Source: Antrodiella citrinella (taxonomy: Eukaryota > Basidiomycota > Agaricomycetes > Polyporales > Steccherinaceae). From it: a stretch of DNA of 64,000 bases. Shown piece after piece: positions 49,347 through 60,225 of the stretch; within the stretch, counting starts at the first letter, position 1, and each line of letters begins with the position of its first letter. Location: the NCBI GenBank assembly GCA_004802725.1, contig SGPM01000097.1:19327-83326 (forward strand), read 5' to 3'. The notes under the pieces were generated by a model that saw only the letters and a list, made by a program, of their open reading frames with translations, was not told the DNA's origin and did no database searches. A program made the position numbers and the translations under genes.

Positions 49347-52007
49347 ATGGGACAACCAGGCCAAACTAGCACATCTCAGGATTCGTTGACAGTGAGGGAC
49401 AACAGGACAGGCAAGGTGTACACCATCCCGTACGTCGCAGTCCTCATCTTCAAAGTCATATCATTAATGTCTTTCAACCGGACGCAGCATCGTCGACAAT
49501 GCTATCTCAGCGACCGCGTTCAAGGACCTGAAGGCCCCGCGCAAAGCGGGTGAGCGCGCGGAGAACGAGACGGAGAAGGGGTTACGCGTCCAGGACAAGG
49601 GGTTCTTGAACACTGCGGTAATGCAGAGCACTATCACGTATATCGATGGAGATGCTGGTGGTGAGTCGTCTGTTCTTACCTGACACCCGAAACCAGACGA
49701 GACACGAGTTCTGAGATGCCCTTGGATAGTTCTTAGGTACCGGTACGTACTTTCAAGTGTTCCGTGTGAGAGCGAACAGAACGATGTGTTAATGTTGCAT
49801 GAATTGGCAGCGGGTATCCCATCGAACAGCTCGCGGAACAGTCTACCCACCTCGAGAGCGCTTACCTCCTCATCTACGGTTCGCTCCCCTCCGCATCGCA
49901 GTACACGCACTTTGAGCGGGAGATCCTGAATCATGGTGTCACGCATTCCGATGCTGCGCAGTTTTTCCGGTCGTTCCGGTACGTGTAGCGGGTCTGAAGA
50001 GGATGTTGTGGACTAATATGTGTACTGGTCCATTCCAGGTATGACGCACACCCGATGAGCATGCTCACGAGCGCGTTCGCGATGTTGGGTTCGTACTATA
50101 GTGAAGCGAACCCGTCTCTGCAGGGTACGTGGTTTCTGTTTTGTCGTACTGCTGTGCATGTTCACATGATTGTTACAGGACAGCGACTTTACACTCAAGG
50201 AGACGCGGCGTCTTTGGCCACTATGGACCGACAAATTTACAGGATCATCGGCAAAGCCACCACACTCGCTGCGTCAGTACCTGTCTCTGTGCTCAAGTTT
50301 ATCTTGCTCATAGAACCGCAGCATGGCATATCGTATACGTCAAGGTCGTGAATTCGTCATTCCACCCACCGGCCTCAGCTACGCTGCCTCGTGCGTCGCT
50401 GTACATTGGTACTGTCATGATTTCATATTGACCCACGCTTCAGGTTCCTCTACCAAATGGACCACATTGGCGAAGAGAACTACACACCTAATCCAATTCT
50501 CGTGAAGGCGTTGGACACCTTGTTCTTGATTCATGCTGACCACGAGCTCAACGCGTCGTGTACGACTGTTCTGCAGACGGGGAGTTCGTTGGTGGACCCT
50601 TACTCTGCTATTGCGTGAGTAGACTGAGATAGTATCGTGTGCTCTGTATGCTGAAAGTTGCCTTTCAGAGCTGGGTGCGCATCATTATAGTGCGTACTCG
50701 CTTTAGCATGGTCATATTTGTATGCTGAATCAAGTCCACAGTGGGCCCTTGCACGGCGGTGCCAATGAAGCTGTCATTCGAATGTTAATCTCCATTGGAA
50801 AGTTAGTTCCATGCATATTCGAAGTCATTCACATGCGAGAGATCATATGACTTACGTGTGTTAACCTTTTCATAGACCGGATAATGTGCCTGCCTTCCTC
50901 GAGGCAGTCAAGAAACGCGAGAAAGTGCTGTCTGGATTTGGACATCGGTGCGCCTCATTCTGACTTCATAGTATAGCGTATAGCGTGATCGTCTGACTCG
51001 CATTGCGCAGTGTGTACAAAACGGTACGTGGTTGGATCATTTCGCATTCTTTAGCAGGGCTCATGAACACACGTGCGAAAACGTACAGTCAGACCCGCGT
51101 TCGTTCATTGTCCGCAAAACAGCCGACGAAGTGTTCAAAGTGTGCGTCAGACCCTCTTTTCGTTTGTCGCCACAGGCCACGCTGATCCACGGCCCTTTGG
51201 CGTTCGGATGTAGGACCGGGCAGGACCAGTTGCTCGAGACCGCGATGGCGCTGCACGATGCAGCGATGAAGGACGAGTACTTTATCAAGCGTCGATTGGC
51301 CCCGAACGTCGATTTTTGGTGCGTGCGCCCTCTCATCCCACAATGCTGTGTCATTTGAGGGTGGAGAACTGACGACGGAATGACTCATGTGCGCGCGTGT
51401 TTTGTAGGAGGTACGTCCAGTTCGCTCACTTCCGGGGGTGCTTACATTTGGCTGACGCGTGCATTCCGTTCCGTGTCCAGTGGACTCATCTACCGCGCAA
51501 TGGGTGAGATTTCCGGACTGGCTGATCTCTGCGTAGACGGAGCGCTGACGGGTGTTGATCGCACTTTGGGGCAATTTTCTAGGATTCCCATTGGACTTCT
51601 TCCCTGTGCTGTTCGCTGTTCCGCGGGTGGTGGGCTGGCTGGCGCACTGGCGGCAGATGATGCTGCAGGACGGGGGAGTGAAGATTTGGCGCCCTCGACA
51701 GGTACGTTCCGTGTGTCCGCCTCGCGCTGCTCATGATCTCACCATCATGTCGTGGGGGAAAACGCGTGTGTGGCGCGTGTAGGTGTACGTTGGGGAGACG
51801 AAACGGGACTATGTGCCTGTGGACGCGCGCGTCGAGGTCGAGGGTCTGAAACAGACTGCGTCCAAGGTCGAGCACGGAGGGTACGTGGTGTTGTGTTGCT
51901 CTGTATGTGTGCAGACGCTGATTTCGGACATTGGCCACGTTGTGGGGTGTTGATCGTGCAGGATCAGCAAGCGTTCGCAGCTGGCGTCGTACAAGAGCAA
52001 GCTCTGA
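49347..52007 (+). CDS. Citrate synthase with peroxisomal C-terminal SKL
   Basis: This condenses acetyl-CoA and oxaloacetate to citrate. The start MGQPGQTSTSQDSL lacks a mitochondrial presequence and runs straight into the small N-terminal domain (VYTIPIVDNAISATAF, YIDGDAG, LRYRGYPIEQLAEQS). Catalytic and binding residues lie in LIHADHELNAS, GPLHGGANEAVIRML, VLSGFGHRVYKT and APNVDFWSGLIYRA. The last exon reads ISKRSQLASYKSKL, ending in Ser-Lys-Leu, the canonical PTS1. This points to a peroxisomal enzyme of the glyoxylate or methylcitrate type rather than the TCA isoform; the location is inferred from the signal. About fourteen short introns interrupt it, most junctions being GT-AG by eye. Confidence 0.93.
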
Positions 52008-52288
52008 GGGTCGGTGTGTGTATTTCGTGTAGATACATATATGTTTATGAGCAGCAACGGATTTAAGTGCGCCGGTTGCCAGTTGGTTGCCAAGTGATGG
52101 CTGAGTTTGAAGTGAGCGCTTAAGAAGAGGCAATAGCTTTCGCTTGTCGATTTTTGTTTCCTCGACTCGACATCGACTTCCTCGTTTTCTTTTTCCATTT
52201 CCCTCTACACGCCCGACCAGGCTTTGAGCTTTTATTGCTCCCTTCCCTTGCCCTTGCTGCAAACTCCCCCACCCCCACCGACACAACA
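52008..52288 (+). promoter_or_regulatory. Pyrimidine-rich promoter/leader of the GPI-protein gene
   Basis: From about 52145 to 52288 the plus strand is heavily C/T-rich (runs like ttttctttttccatttccc and cccccacccccacc) directly before the ATG. Such CT tracts mark transcription starts of highly expressed fungal genes. Confidence 0.45.
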
Positions 52289-53214
52289 ATGTATTCCACT
52301 CTCGTTTCTGTCGCTCTCTTCGCCGCTGCGTTCGTCGGTTCTGTCAACGCCGTCAACGACCTCGGCCTCTCCCAACCCGCTCAGCTTGTCCAGGTACGAC
52401 ACACACGTCTCCCTCAAGCGTAGCGGTGCTGACACCCTGCGCAGTGCCAACCGGTCACTTTGACGTGGAACAAGGCCACAGCGCCCTACGACCTCGTCGT
52501 CGTCCCCTCCAGCGACCCATGCAACACCGTCCTGTGCGTTTACACGAACAATGACCCTCCATTGTTCTTTACTGACTTTCCCCCTTCGCAGTGTTGACCT
52601 TGGCGCCAACCACACGACCACCTCCTACACCTGGAACACCAACGTGAAGGCGGGTACCCAGGTCGACATCTCCCTGTTGGACGCTGATGGCAAGGAAGGC
52701 TGGACTGGATCGGTACGTGTTTCTCCCCTTGCGGTGTTGGTGGCAACGACGGTATACTCACCGAACTCGGACCCTTTAGATCACGGTCAAGGCTAGCAAC
52801 GACTCTTCTTGCCTCGCCGCCAGCCAGACTCAAAACTCGACCTCCTCAGCTGCCGGCCATGGTACCACGTACGTTGATTTTACATTTCGTGTCGCGGTGT
52901 CGCGTTTCCCCCCCTTGCAGTTACATGCTTTGGCTGTATCATTGTTCCGCATCTGCCATCAAACCATATACGCGTCGTTTACAACATTTTGCTGATCATG
53001 TGTTGGTTGGTTTTACAGCCTTGTCGTCCCTCCCTCCGGAGCCAACCCCACCGTAGCAATCAACCCCCCGAGCACCACCGACTCTGGTGCGGTCCCCGTG
53101 GGTGCCGCGAACGCTGGATTGAACCCCCACAGCGGCGCAATCGCCAACTCCTTCAACGGCGTCACTGTCGCTTTCAGCGTCATCGTCGGCGTTGTGCTCG
53201 CTGCGTCCCTCTGA
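52289..53214 (+). CDS. Secreted GPI-anchored cell-surface protein (Kre9/Knh1-like)
   Basis: Five exons (52289-52393, 52445-52533, 52592-52712, 52780-52868, 53019-53214) give 199 residues. A signal peptide (MYSTLVSVALFAAAFVGSVNA) precedes a single beta-sandwich-like domain with CQPVTLTWN, PYDLVVVPSSDPC, TSYTWNTNVKAGTQVDISL and ITVKASNDSSCL. The two-cysteine layout and TWN...GT-x-V-x-I pattern match the Ser/Thr-rich extracellular family related to Kre9/Knh1. A Ser/Thr/Pro-rich stretch follows, and a hydrophobic C-terminus (VTVAFSVIVGVVLAASL) after small residues is the GPI-attachment signal. N-glycosylation sites include NHT and NDS. Kre9-like proteins act in beta-glucan assembly in yeast; a structural wall role here is inferred. 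Confidence 0.85.
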
Positions 53215-54571
53215 TGACCCACCCCGTGAAACACACTTCACCACCCTGCACTATCCCTGGTCATCCCTTCCTATCCCCATATACCCCATTGCACAACACG
53301 CCTATCTCGCCCTCCCACCAGCTTCATCTTTTCTGGCGACCGTTGTTATTGTTATTTATCGTCTGTCTTGAGCTTAGGCCTCGATGTCTGGATACAATAC
53401 CTCAAGACGAAGCCATGAGCATAGAACTCGGGCGGACGGATCCCACCAGCCCGATTTTCTGTCTCATGCTTCTTGTTACACATCTACTCTACGTCCACAC
53501 TCACGACATTGATTGTTGCGGAAAGAAGAACGGGGGATTATGTTCGTCTCGGTCGGGATTGTAGTAGGGTTGGGAGTTTGGGGTGTACAGTTGTCTTGTG
53601 GTGTCTAGTGACATCTACGATACCTTGTTTCTTGTTGTTTCCACCTCCTGGTTCTTCCATCCTACGCCCCCCTGCCTCCTACAGCGCTCCCTCCCTCCCT
53701 CCCCCTCTTTTTTGATATTGTGTAGTACCGCCTCCGTTGTGTAGTTTACGAGCCGGGTCTTGCTCGCTGGTTGGCGTTCGCGCCGTTGTCATCCCCCTTC
53801 CCTCATCCAATGTATACCTGGTATTACTACTTTCCGTGCGTGCGAAGGCTCGACTGCCGTTCAGAAATTAGAGCATTCCAGCGCTCGCCGCCGTTGCTTT
53901 TGTGATGGCCGCTGTCAAGAGCGCTGTGGGCCCATAGCTACTCGCCGTCCCACTTACTCCACCTTCACCTAACTTGGTTCTTCTCTGAGTCCTAGTCGTG
54001 AATTGCTGCGACTCAGTGCTCACTCGAATATTTTCGGAGACTTCAGCCTACTAAATCCCGTCGCAAATGGATCCCGACATCTTCGGACGCCCGAGGGTAG
54101 AGACTTTGTGATCGCTATGGGACGCGTCATGGCGGGTATAGGTGCGTGCTTTTGACCGGTTCACACGTCCCTTCGGTATGTCGTTGAGATGACCAAGACA
54201 GCCTCTGCAGATCGTCTTTGACGTTGAGATCCCTCTCTTGGGCGCAGGAGGTTAGGAGATCAACCGTCTTTCCCCAGAATCGAGAAGCCGACGATCACCA
54301 TCGGCGTACAGTATCATGATGCGCGTTCTACCCCTTGCCAAACAAAAAATTAACAAATCACCGGCGGGGTCGAAAGCGGGCCTCGGGAACAGGAGAGACC
54401 GGTCCCACTGGTGTTCATCAACCGCAACCTCGTCCAGACGGTTGATATTTCCACTGACAATCTTCCTCCTCTTCGTTTTTCGGATGTATATATAGCGTGC
54501 AGGGGACGACGGGTTCGGGTTCCTCACCCCCTACCCACCACACACGACCAAAAGACTGCTAGTAACCAAAG
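53215..54571. other. Intergenic region
   Basis: About 1.35 kb has no recognised gene. The first 500 bp are C/T-rich 3' flank of the GPI-protein gene, with runs of ccctcc near 53690. Confidence 0.45.
54487..54494 (+). promoter_or_regulatory. TATA box of the MDR oxidoreductase gene
   Basis: TATATATA lies 78 bp before the start codon at 54572, a suitable place for a fungal core promoter. Inferred from position and sequence only. Confidence 0.45.
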
Positions 54572-56137
54572 ATGGCACCTACCCAATACAAACAAATCCT
54601 ATTCAACGAACGCCCCGCGGACCAAATCAACGCGACCACCTTCCGGACACACCTCGCGCCCTTCGCCGCGCTCGTCCCGGGCGACGGCGAGGTGCTCGTG
54701 CAGGTCACGTACCTCTCGCTCGACGCGGCGATGCGCGCGTGGATGCGCCCCGTCAAGACGTACGTCGAGCCGCTTGCGATCGGCGAGGTCATGCGCTCGG
54801 GCGGGCTGGGTGTTGTCTTGAAAGCTGGGAAGGGTGTGAAGCTGAGGGAGGGGGATTTGGTGTCGGGCGCTGTTGGTATGTGGTGTCCTGTCCTGCAGAT
54901 CTTCGCGGGGGGCGTTTCGTTGTGGTGGAGGGGCTAGGCTGATTTTGGTTTTTTTGGTACCAAGGGTGGACGGAGTATGGTGTGTTCAAGGAGTCGCAGT
55001 TGAGGCTCCTGCAGTACGTCTTTTGCTGTTTCACAAATTTCGTAGGGTGCGGAGGGTATCTGACCGGGTTTGGCTACGCATAGGGTTCCTACAGGTGCAG
55101 AGGCTCTGGACTTCTTGGGTGCTCTTGGAACGACGGGTACGACTTCCTCTCCAGCCCTCACCTTCCGAAAGACAGACTGACGAACGACTTCCCCAGGTCT
55201 CACCGCATACTTCGTACGCATTTAGCTGAGGTGTACGCTTACGTCCCCCCTCAAACTGACTTCCCACCTTCACAGGGCCTCATCGACGTCGGCAAGCTCA
55301 AAGCAGGCGATACCCTCCTCGTGTCTGGCGCAGCAGGCGCCACGGGCTCCCTCGTATGCCAAATCGGCACCATCCTCGGCGCACGCGTCATCGCCATCGC
55401 CGGCACCGCGGAGAAGTGCAAGTGGCTGGAAGAAGAGCTTGGGGTGGAGACAGCGCTAAACTACAAGGCCGCAGACTTCAAGGAGCGGTTCAAGAAGACG
55501 CTCGGAGCGGGCTTCGATGTGTATTTCGATAATGTTGGGGGTGAGATTTTGGATCTGGCGCTGACGAGGATGAAGTTGAAGGCGAGGGTTGTGATGTGTG
55601 GTATGTTTGCTTCCTTCGTGTATATGGGTTGGACTGGGGCTGACTTTTTCTGTGATTTGGGTGAATAGGTGCTATCTCTGGATACAGTACGCATATTCGT
55701 CCGACATCCCATCCTGCATTATTTGACTATTGTCCCCCCTCAGACTCAAAACCAGTCGGTCTCGTCAACTACCAAACGATCATCTCCCAGCGCGCCGAGC
55801 TCAAAGGCTTCATCGTGTATGCTTGCTCTTCTTTCCCTCATCCCACCCGTACTCACACCTTCCCTGTGCGTTTCAGATTCGACTATGCCGCGCAATACCC
55901 CGCAGCACTCGCCGACCTCGGAAAGTGGCTGGCGGAGGGCAAGCTCAAGCGGAAGTTCCACGTTGTCCAGGGGATCGAGAAGGCCGGCGAGGCGCTGCCA
56001 TTGTTGTATTCTGGTGGAAACATCGGGAAGTTGTACGTCTCTTTTCCTTCTCTCTCCCCTCTTTTGACCGCATATTGACGACAGTGTTTTTGTGCTGTAG
56101 GGTCGTGTCAGTCGCTGACTCAAGAGCGAGACTGTAA
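54572..56137 (+). CDS. MDR-family NAD(P)H-dependent oxidoreductase, copy B
   Basis: This is a paralogue of the gene at 18655-20073 and the same type of zinc-free alkenal or prostaglandin-type reductase. The start MAPTQYKQILFNERPADQ leads to the GroES-like part (YLSLDAAMRAWMRPVKTYV, IGEVMRSGGLGVVLKAGKG). Short exons follow (WTEYGVFKESQLRLLQ; VPTGAEALDFLGALGTTGLTAYF), then the nucleotide-binding fold with TLLVSGAAGATGSLVCQIG and VYFDNVGGEILDLAL. Later exons carry SKPVGLVNYQTI, RAELKGFIV and GKWLAEGKLKRKFHVVQGIE, ending VADSRARL. Exon order matches copy A. It sits downstream of a TATA box. The substrate is unknown. Confidence 0.92.
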
Positions 56138-56350
56138 AGTTGAATGCATCTTTAGGGGCATGGTTGTATGATGCTCGGTGTTATATATGTGTATCGTTGT
56201 AGTTTGTGAATCAACATGCTTCAAGTCAAGAACGCTAGGTCCAATTTTCTTCAAGACTATAGACTGACTTTGCCTACCTGTCAACAAGGTCCCAATCTCT
56301 TCCTCGCCCTGTGGGTGATGTCTCCCTCCGCAGCGAAAATGAAAGCTTTC

Positions 56351-58933
56351 CTACGGCGGTGCATGGTGCCCGGCCTGCAACCCCGACCCGCTCGCTATCA
56401 CTCTCGTCACACGCGACGGGCCAGAAGTAGCCGATATCTTCTGTTTCTTGGGTTTGGATGGTTGCACCGACTTGTGGTCCTCGCCCTCAAGCGATACAAA
56501 AGCTCTTCGACCCCGTTTCGGCCTAATGCTATCCCCAGTGGACCCGCTCGTCCCTGTAGAACTTGGTCTCCGGTTGATCTTCTCGAATTGGTCCACGGTC
56601 TTGTCGTGAGGGATCCATCCATCCCGGGTGAGCGCGTCGTAAAAAGCGAAAGCAAAGCGGCTGTGGGTGTTCAGAGTTGCGACAGCCGGCTTCGGAAGCG
56701 GGAGGTCTGCCTCGAGCTGTGCATTCTCTTTTCGAGACCTTTCATCGATATCCGAGAAGGCTGGAACGATGGGGGGAGCGGAGTCGTATTCAGTCGGTTC
56801 GACGCTCGCAGATGCTGCGGTCTCGGGAGTAATGCCGAACTGCTCCTGAAGGTCGTCGAAATCCAAGGAAGCATAGTGCTCCTTGCATATCGCTGCCAAA
56901 ACTTGCAGGAGCGTCGAGAATGTGTCCTTGGTTCTCAATGTGCAAGGTAGCAAACCCCCCCGAACATCACTGAGTTTCTGGTAGCTGCCCAGGCAATACC
57001 CATCCTGGTACCAAGAGACGTCGTAATGATCGTCAAGCGTGACTTTGAGCACGACGGGATCTAGGTTATGATGGTGAAAGCGCAGGGCGAAGATGCAGAG
57101 GAGGTGCAAGAACGACTCAATATCGTCCGCGAGCTCATACGGCTTCTTCGGGAAATTGAGAAGGGTAGCAGACAAGTAGCGCCAAGTCCCCTTTGATTGA
57201 GAAGCCAGGTCAGGTACACAGAGACGAGCGAGGACAGATCCACATACCGAACGCGTTTTCTGTGTCTTGCCTCGAGACAGCTCCTCCTTGTACTTGCACA
57301 AGTCCCAATCGATCAATAGACCACTTATGCGCCTCGTCGTTGGATCCTCGTAGATCATGATATTCCCATCGCTGACGTCGCGGTGCAGGACGCCGGCCTT
57401 CCACGCGCCAGCGTGAGCTGTACATTAGCCATAGCTGTCTCAGCGGACCGTGACATCAAGAGGGAGCTGTGGAGACTCGCCTAGGAATGCGTGGTATACA
57501 ACTGCACACAACTCTCGCGAGTTCAGGAAGTTCTTAAATGCGATTCCCACCTCGTTCAAGGCGATACGAGTATGAATACGTTGATGGCGGTGATACTTGG
57601 AATTTATCTGAAACTCTTGCGTCGGCGTCACAACATGTTTCTTATCCGCACCGAAATCCAAGTCGCCACCGCAACGAAGCGTGGCAATCCCAAACGGCTG
57701 ACTACCTAGTCGCTTGTAGACTTCTAATTCCGGGTGAATGTCGTCGGAAAGTAGACGCCACGAGTCCTTCAAAAAGCAGAACTCCTTCGTTGCGAGATCG
57801 AACGCGATGTAGCCCTTCGTCGCTCGACCCGTGAGTGAGTCACCGTGGCTAGAAAGGTTACGGATGAGGAAAACGTGAGGCAGTGTGGGGTCTTTGGGGT
57901 CCGGCACTTGGAGTCTGTAGAACGGCCACTGGTCGTCGTTGAACGCCTTCTCGATGTAAAATTTTACGCGGCTAGATGGCAGGATAGAGATCGCTCTCTG
58001 GACCGCTGTGACATCGGGGTCGGTGGGTAGCACCATAGTGGCAGTAGGATCATACCCGAGCTCGGCGTCCGTTGCGTTGCGAAGACGATAGAAGAATTCG
58101 TACAGTTTCTCGGGCTCGGTTTTGAGGTCGATTGGTAGAGACATAACGACCCCTGATCGGTCGAAGCGCATGAGACGAGCAGAAGTGAGATGGATGTATA
58201 ACGTGAAGACGAAGGCTCTGTGTTGGCGTAGCTGGATTTCCGCGACGTAGTCGCACATTCGTTTTAGGTTGTCCCATACATTGTCGTCTTTGGTGGAGGT
58301 CTCTGCAAGGTCAGGATGCCTGAATATACATTCTCCAGGAATGACCGAGAACACAGAGGAGTTGCGGGCAGCGTATGGCCTACGATCTGAAACATATTCA
58401 TTTCCGATGATGTCGACGAATCCGTCGTCCCAAAGATGATCATGTTGTTTCTTGTAGACATTGATGTCGATCTGAGGTGTGTCTCGAGCCGACTCTACCA
58501 CGAGTGCACGATCTGGCCAATCCGCAACACCCTTGCAGACCAGTCCAACATCTTGAGATCCTTGATACCCATCTCATTAACGCTCGTTCAACGAAGCAAC
58601 ACTAGAGGAAATTTATTGGGGCGTACTAGGAAAGACAACGATGAAACTTACAATTGAGGGATAGATGTTCCTCCCGCCTTTCGACGGGCCATCGACGTAT
58701 GTCAGGTCAATGAAGGTACAATGTCTGTTTGCATCAAAAACAGTCGCGGATGACGGGAGAAATTCTTCCATGAATCTGTCGATATGGACTTCGCAGTAAT
58801 TTCCATCCTCAGCCATCATAAAGTCTGTTTCTGTGCGGAAGGATGAGTTCAAATTTGTTGGGGCAATAGGAGAATTGTCTAGTTTAGGAGCTTTGATGGC
58901 AAGGTAGAAGAGGTAGAAAGTGTCACACGTCAC
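56351..58933 (-). CDS. FunK1-type protein kinase, full length (locus 3)
   Basis: The N-terminal exon reads CEVHIDRFMEEFLPS and CTFIDLTYVDGP. The large second part has VSDRRPYAARNSSVFSVIPG, FVFTLYIHLTSARLMRFDR, a block FLIRNLSSHGDSLTGRATK and YIAFDLATKEFCFLKDSWR. The kinase core has GVLHRDVSDGNIMIY with the catalytic Asp and Asn, then LLIDWDLCKY in the DFG place, GTWRYLSATLL in the activation segment end, and ADDIESFLHLLCIFALRFH. The tail is basic (RPKRGRRAF, KPKKQKISA), consistent with nuclear localisation. It is about 780 residues with few introns. The start is uncertain: Met codons at 58933 and 58815 are both possible and an upstream exon cannot be excluded. It is the best template for the relic at 8690-9900. 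Confidence 0.85.
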
Positions 58934-59240
58934 ACACGGTGCCGGTATGGTCGGAACAGTACATGTTTGTCAGCGTAGATAGACGCCTAGGCGCCGGCGC
59001 GGGTCCTTCGAACGCTGCCCCTCAAATACTCACTCTGACATTCAAGCTTGCATCCCACTGCGTGTATAGGTCCTCCCATTGTTGTTGCGATCCACAGGAT
59101 TCGCAGGATATCAAGACTATTCCTGGAAGTATTCGAACCCATCATAGACAGTAGATTTCTGCGCATAAGAGTCTGAGCATGGTGAAGTCCAAACTCTTCA
59201 TGCTTGCACACTTGTATGTCGTGGATGGCTTCCCCAAAGT
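58934..59240. other. Intergenic region
   Basis: This is the promoter side of the FunK1 gene. No recognisable gene; unassigned minus-strand frames could conceal a short upstream FunK1 exon. Confidence 0.35.
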
Positions 59241-59243
59241 CGC

Positions 59244-59773
59244 TTGCATCTTTATAACTTTGTGAAGCTGCCCACTCGAGGCCATTATCATCGGTTCCTC
59301 GCTACAATCGAATCCGTGCCCGAGCTTGGGATTTTCGTTCGCAAGTTGGATCTTGGAGATATCGGCATGGGTGGATTACAGGTGAAACGCAGGCAGGTCA
59401 CTCCTGCCAATGTGGAACTACCAGCGATGAGTCCGCTATTGCTGCCACCAAACTGGATCGCTCTCAACCCTATGCGCTTGCTCCCTCTCCTTCCTCTACT
59501 GCGAACCTTTAGTACTTTTTGGCGTCTGCCAACGTTCAGCAGTGTCACCGAAAAATTCCTGATCCAATTTACATCCTGTCGGACACTGTCTTGGGTGGCC
59601 TATTTGCATGGCCATGCATGAAGACCGTACGGAGTCTAGGCTATGTGTGTACCGGGGATGGGATGCTAGCTGTATTAGAAGGTTTTATCCTTTCTACGCC
59701 CTCCATCCAGGATTGCCTAATCGCTTTCTACGGGCCAAAGTTCTACAATGAGGTTAATGCGCAGAACTACTAA
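59244..59773 (+). pseudogene. F-box/leucine-rich-repeat protein remnant
   Basis: The plus strand encodes a frame with HRFLATIESVPELGIFVRKLDL and later LLPLLPLLRTFSTFWRLPTFSS. This is the layout of Agaricomycete F-box proteins, where a FL-x-x-P-EL-x-x-V-R-x-L-D/R-L start leads into leucine-rich repeats. A second overlapping frame continues with LSDTVLGGLFAWPCM. The F-box itself and most repeats are missing and a frame change occurs near 59540, so I read it as a fragment. Confidence 0.35.
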
Positions 59774-60225
59774 GTACCCGGAATCAAGTATAACTTACGT
59801 CCAGCTCTTGAGATCGATATACTATTTCGAGAACGTATGAGAATACGGGAAAATTCAAAGCTTTGACTGCTTACAGAGCAGCGCACCACTGGGATTGTCA
59901 AATAAAGGCCCTTTGGTTAGAGAAAACGAGACTCATCGATATTTAGGGTATGCACGTTCTTGGTGCATCGTCTTCCAAGCTGACAGTGCCCATAATAGAC
60001 CTGCATCATACGCATGTCGATGCTTGTGAGTTCCTGCTTTCAAACAGTTGGTCGAGAAGTGCGTACACATTGTGTTACAAAAGGTTACAATCTCATCATG
60101 TCTACAGGCACGTCGCTGCGCTGGATTACTATGGCTACTACACGGGTAAATCAACTAGTATGGTATCTCTATGTGGGACACTCCAACCATGCAAAATATG
60201 CGTATGTGTGATTGGGAATAAATGG
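59774..60225. other. Intergenic region
   Basis: Downstream of the ABC transporter; I see no gene or RNA here. Confidence 0.4.
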
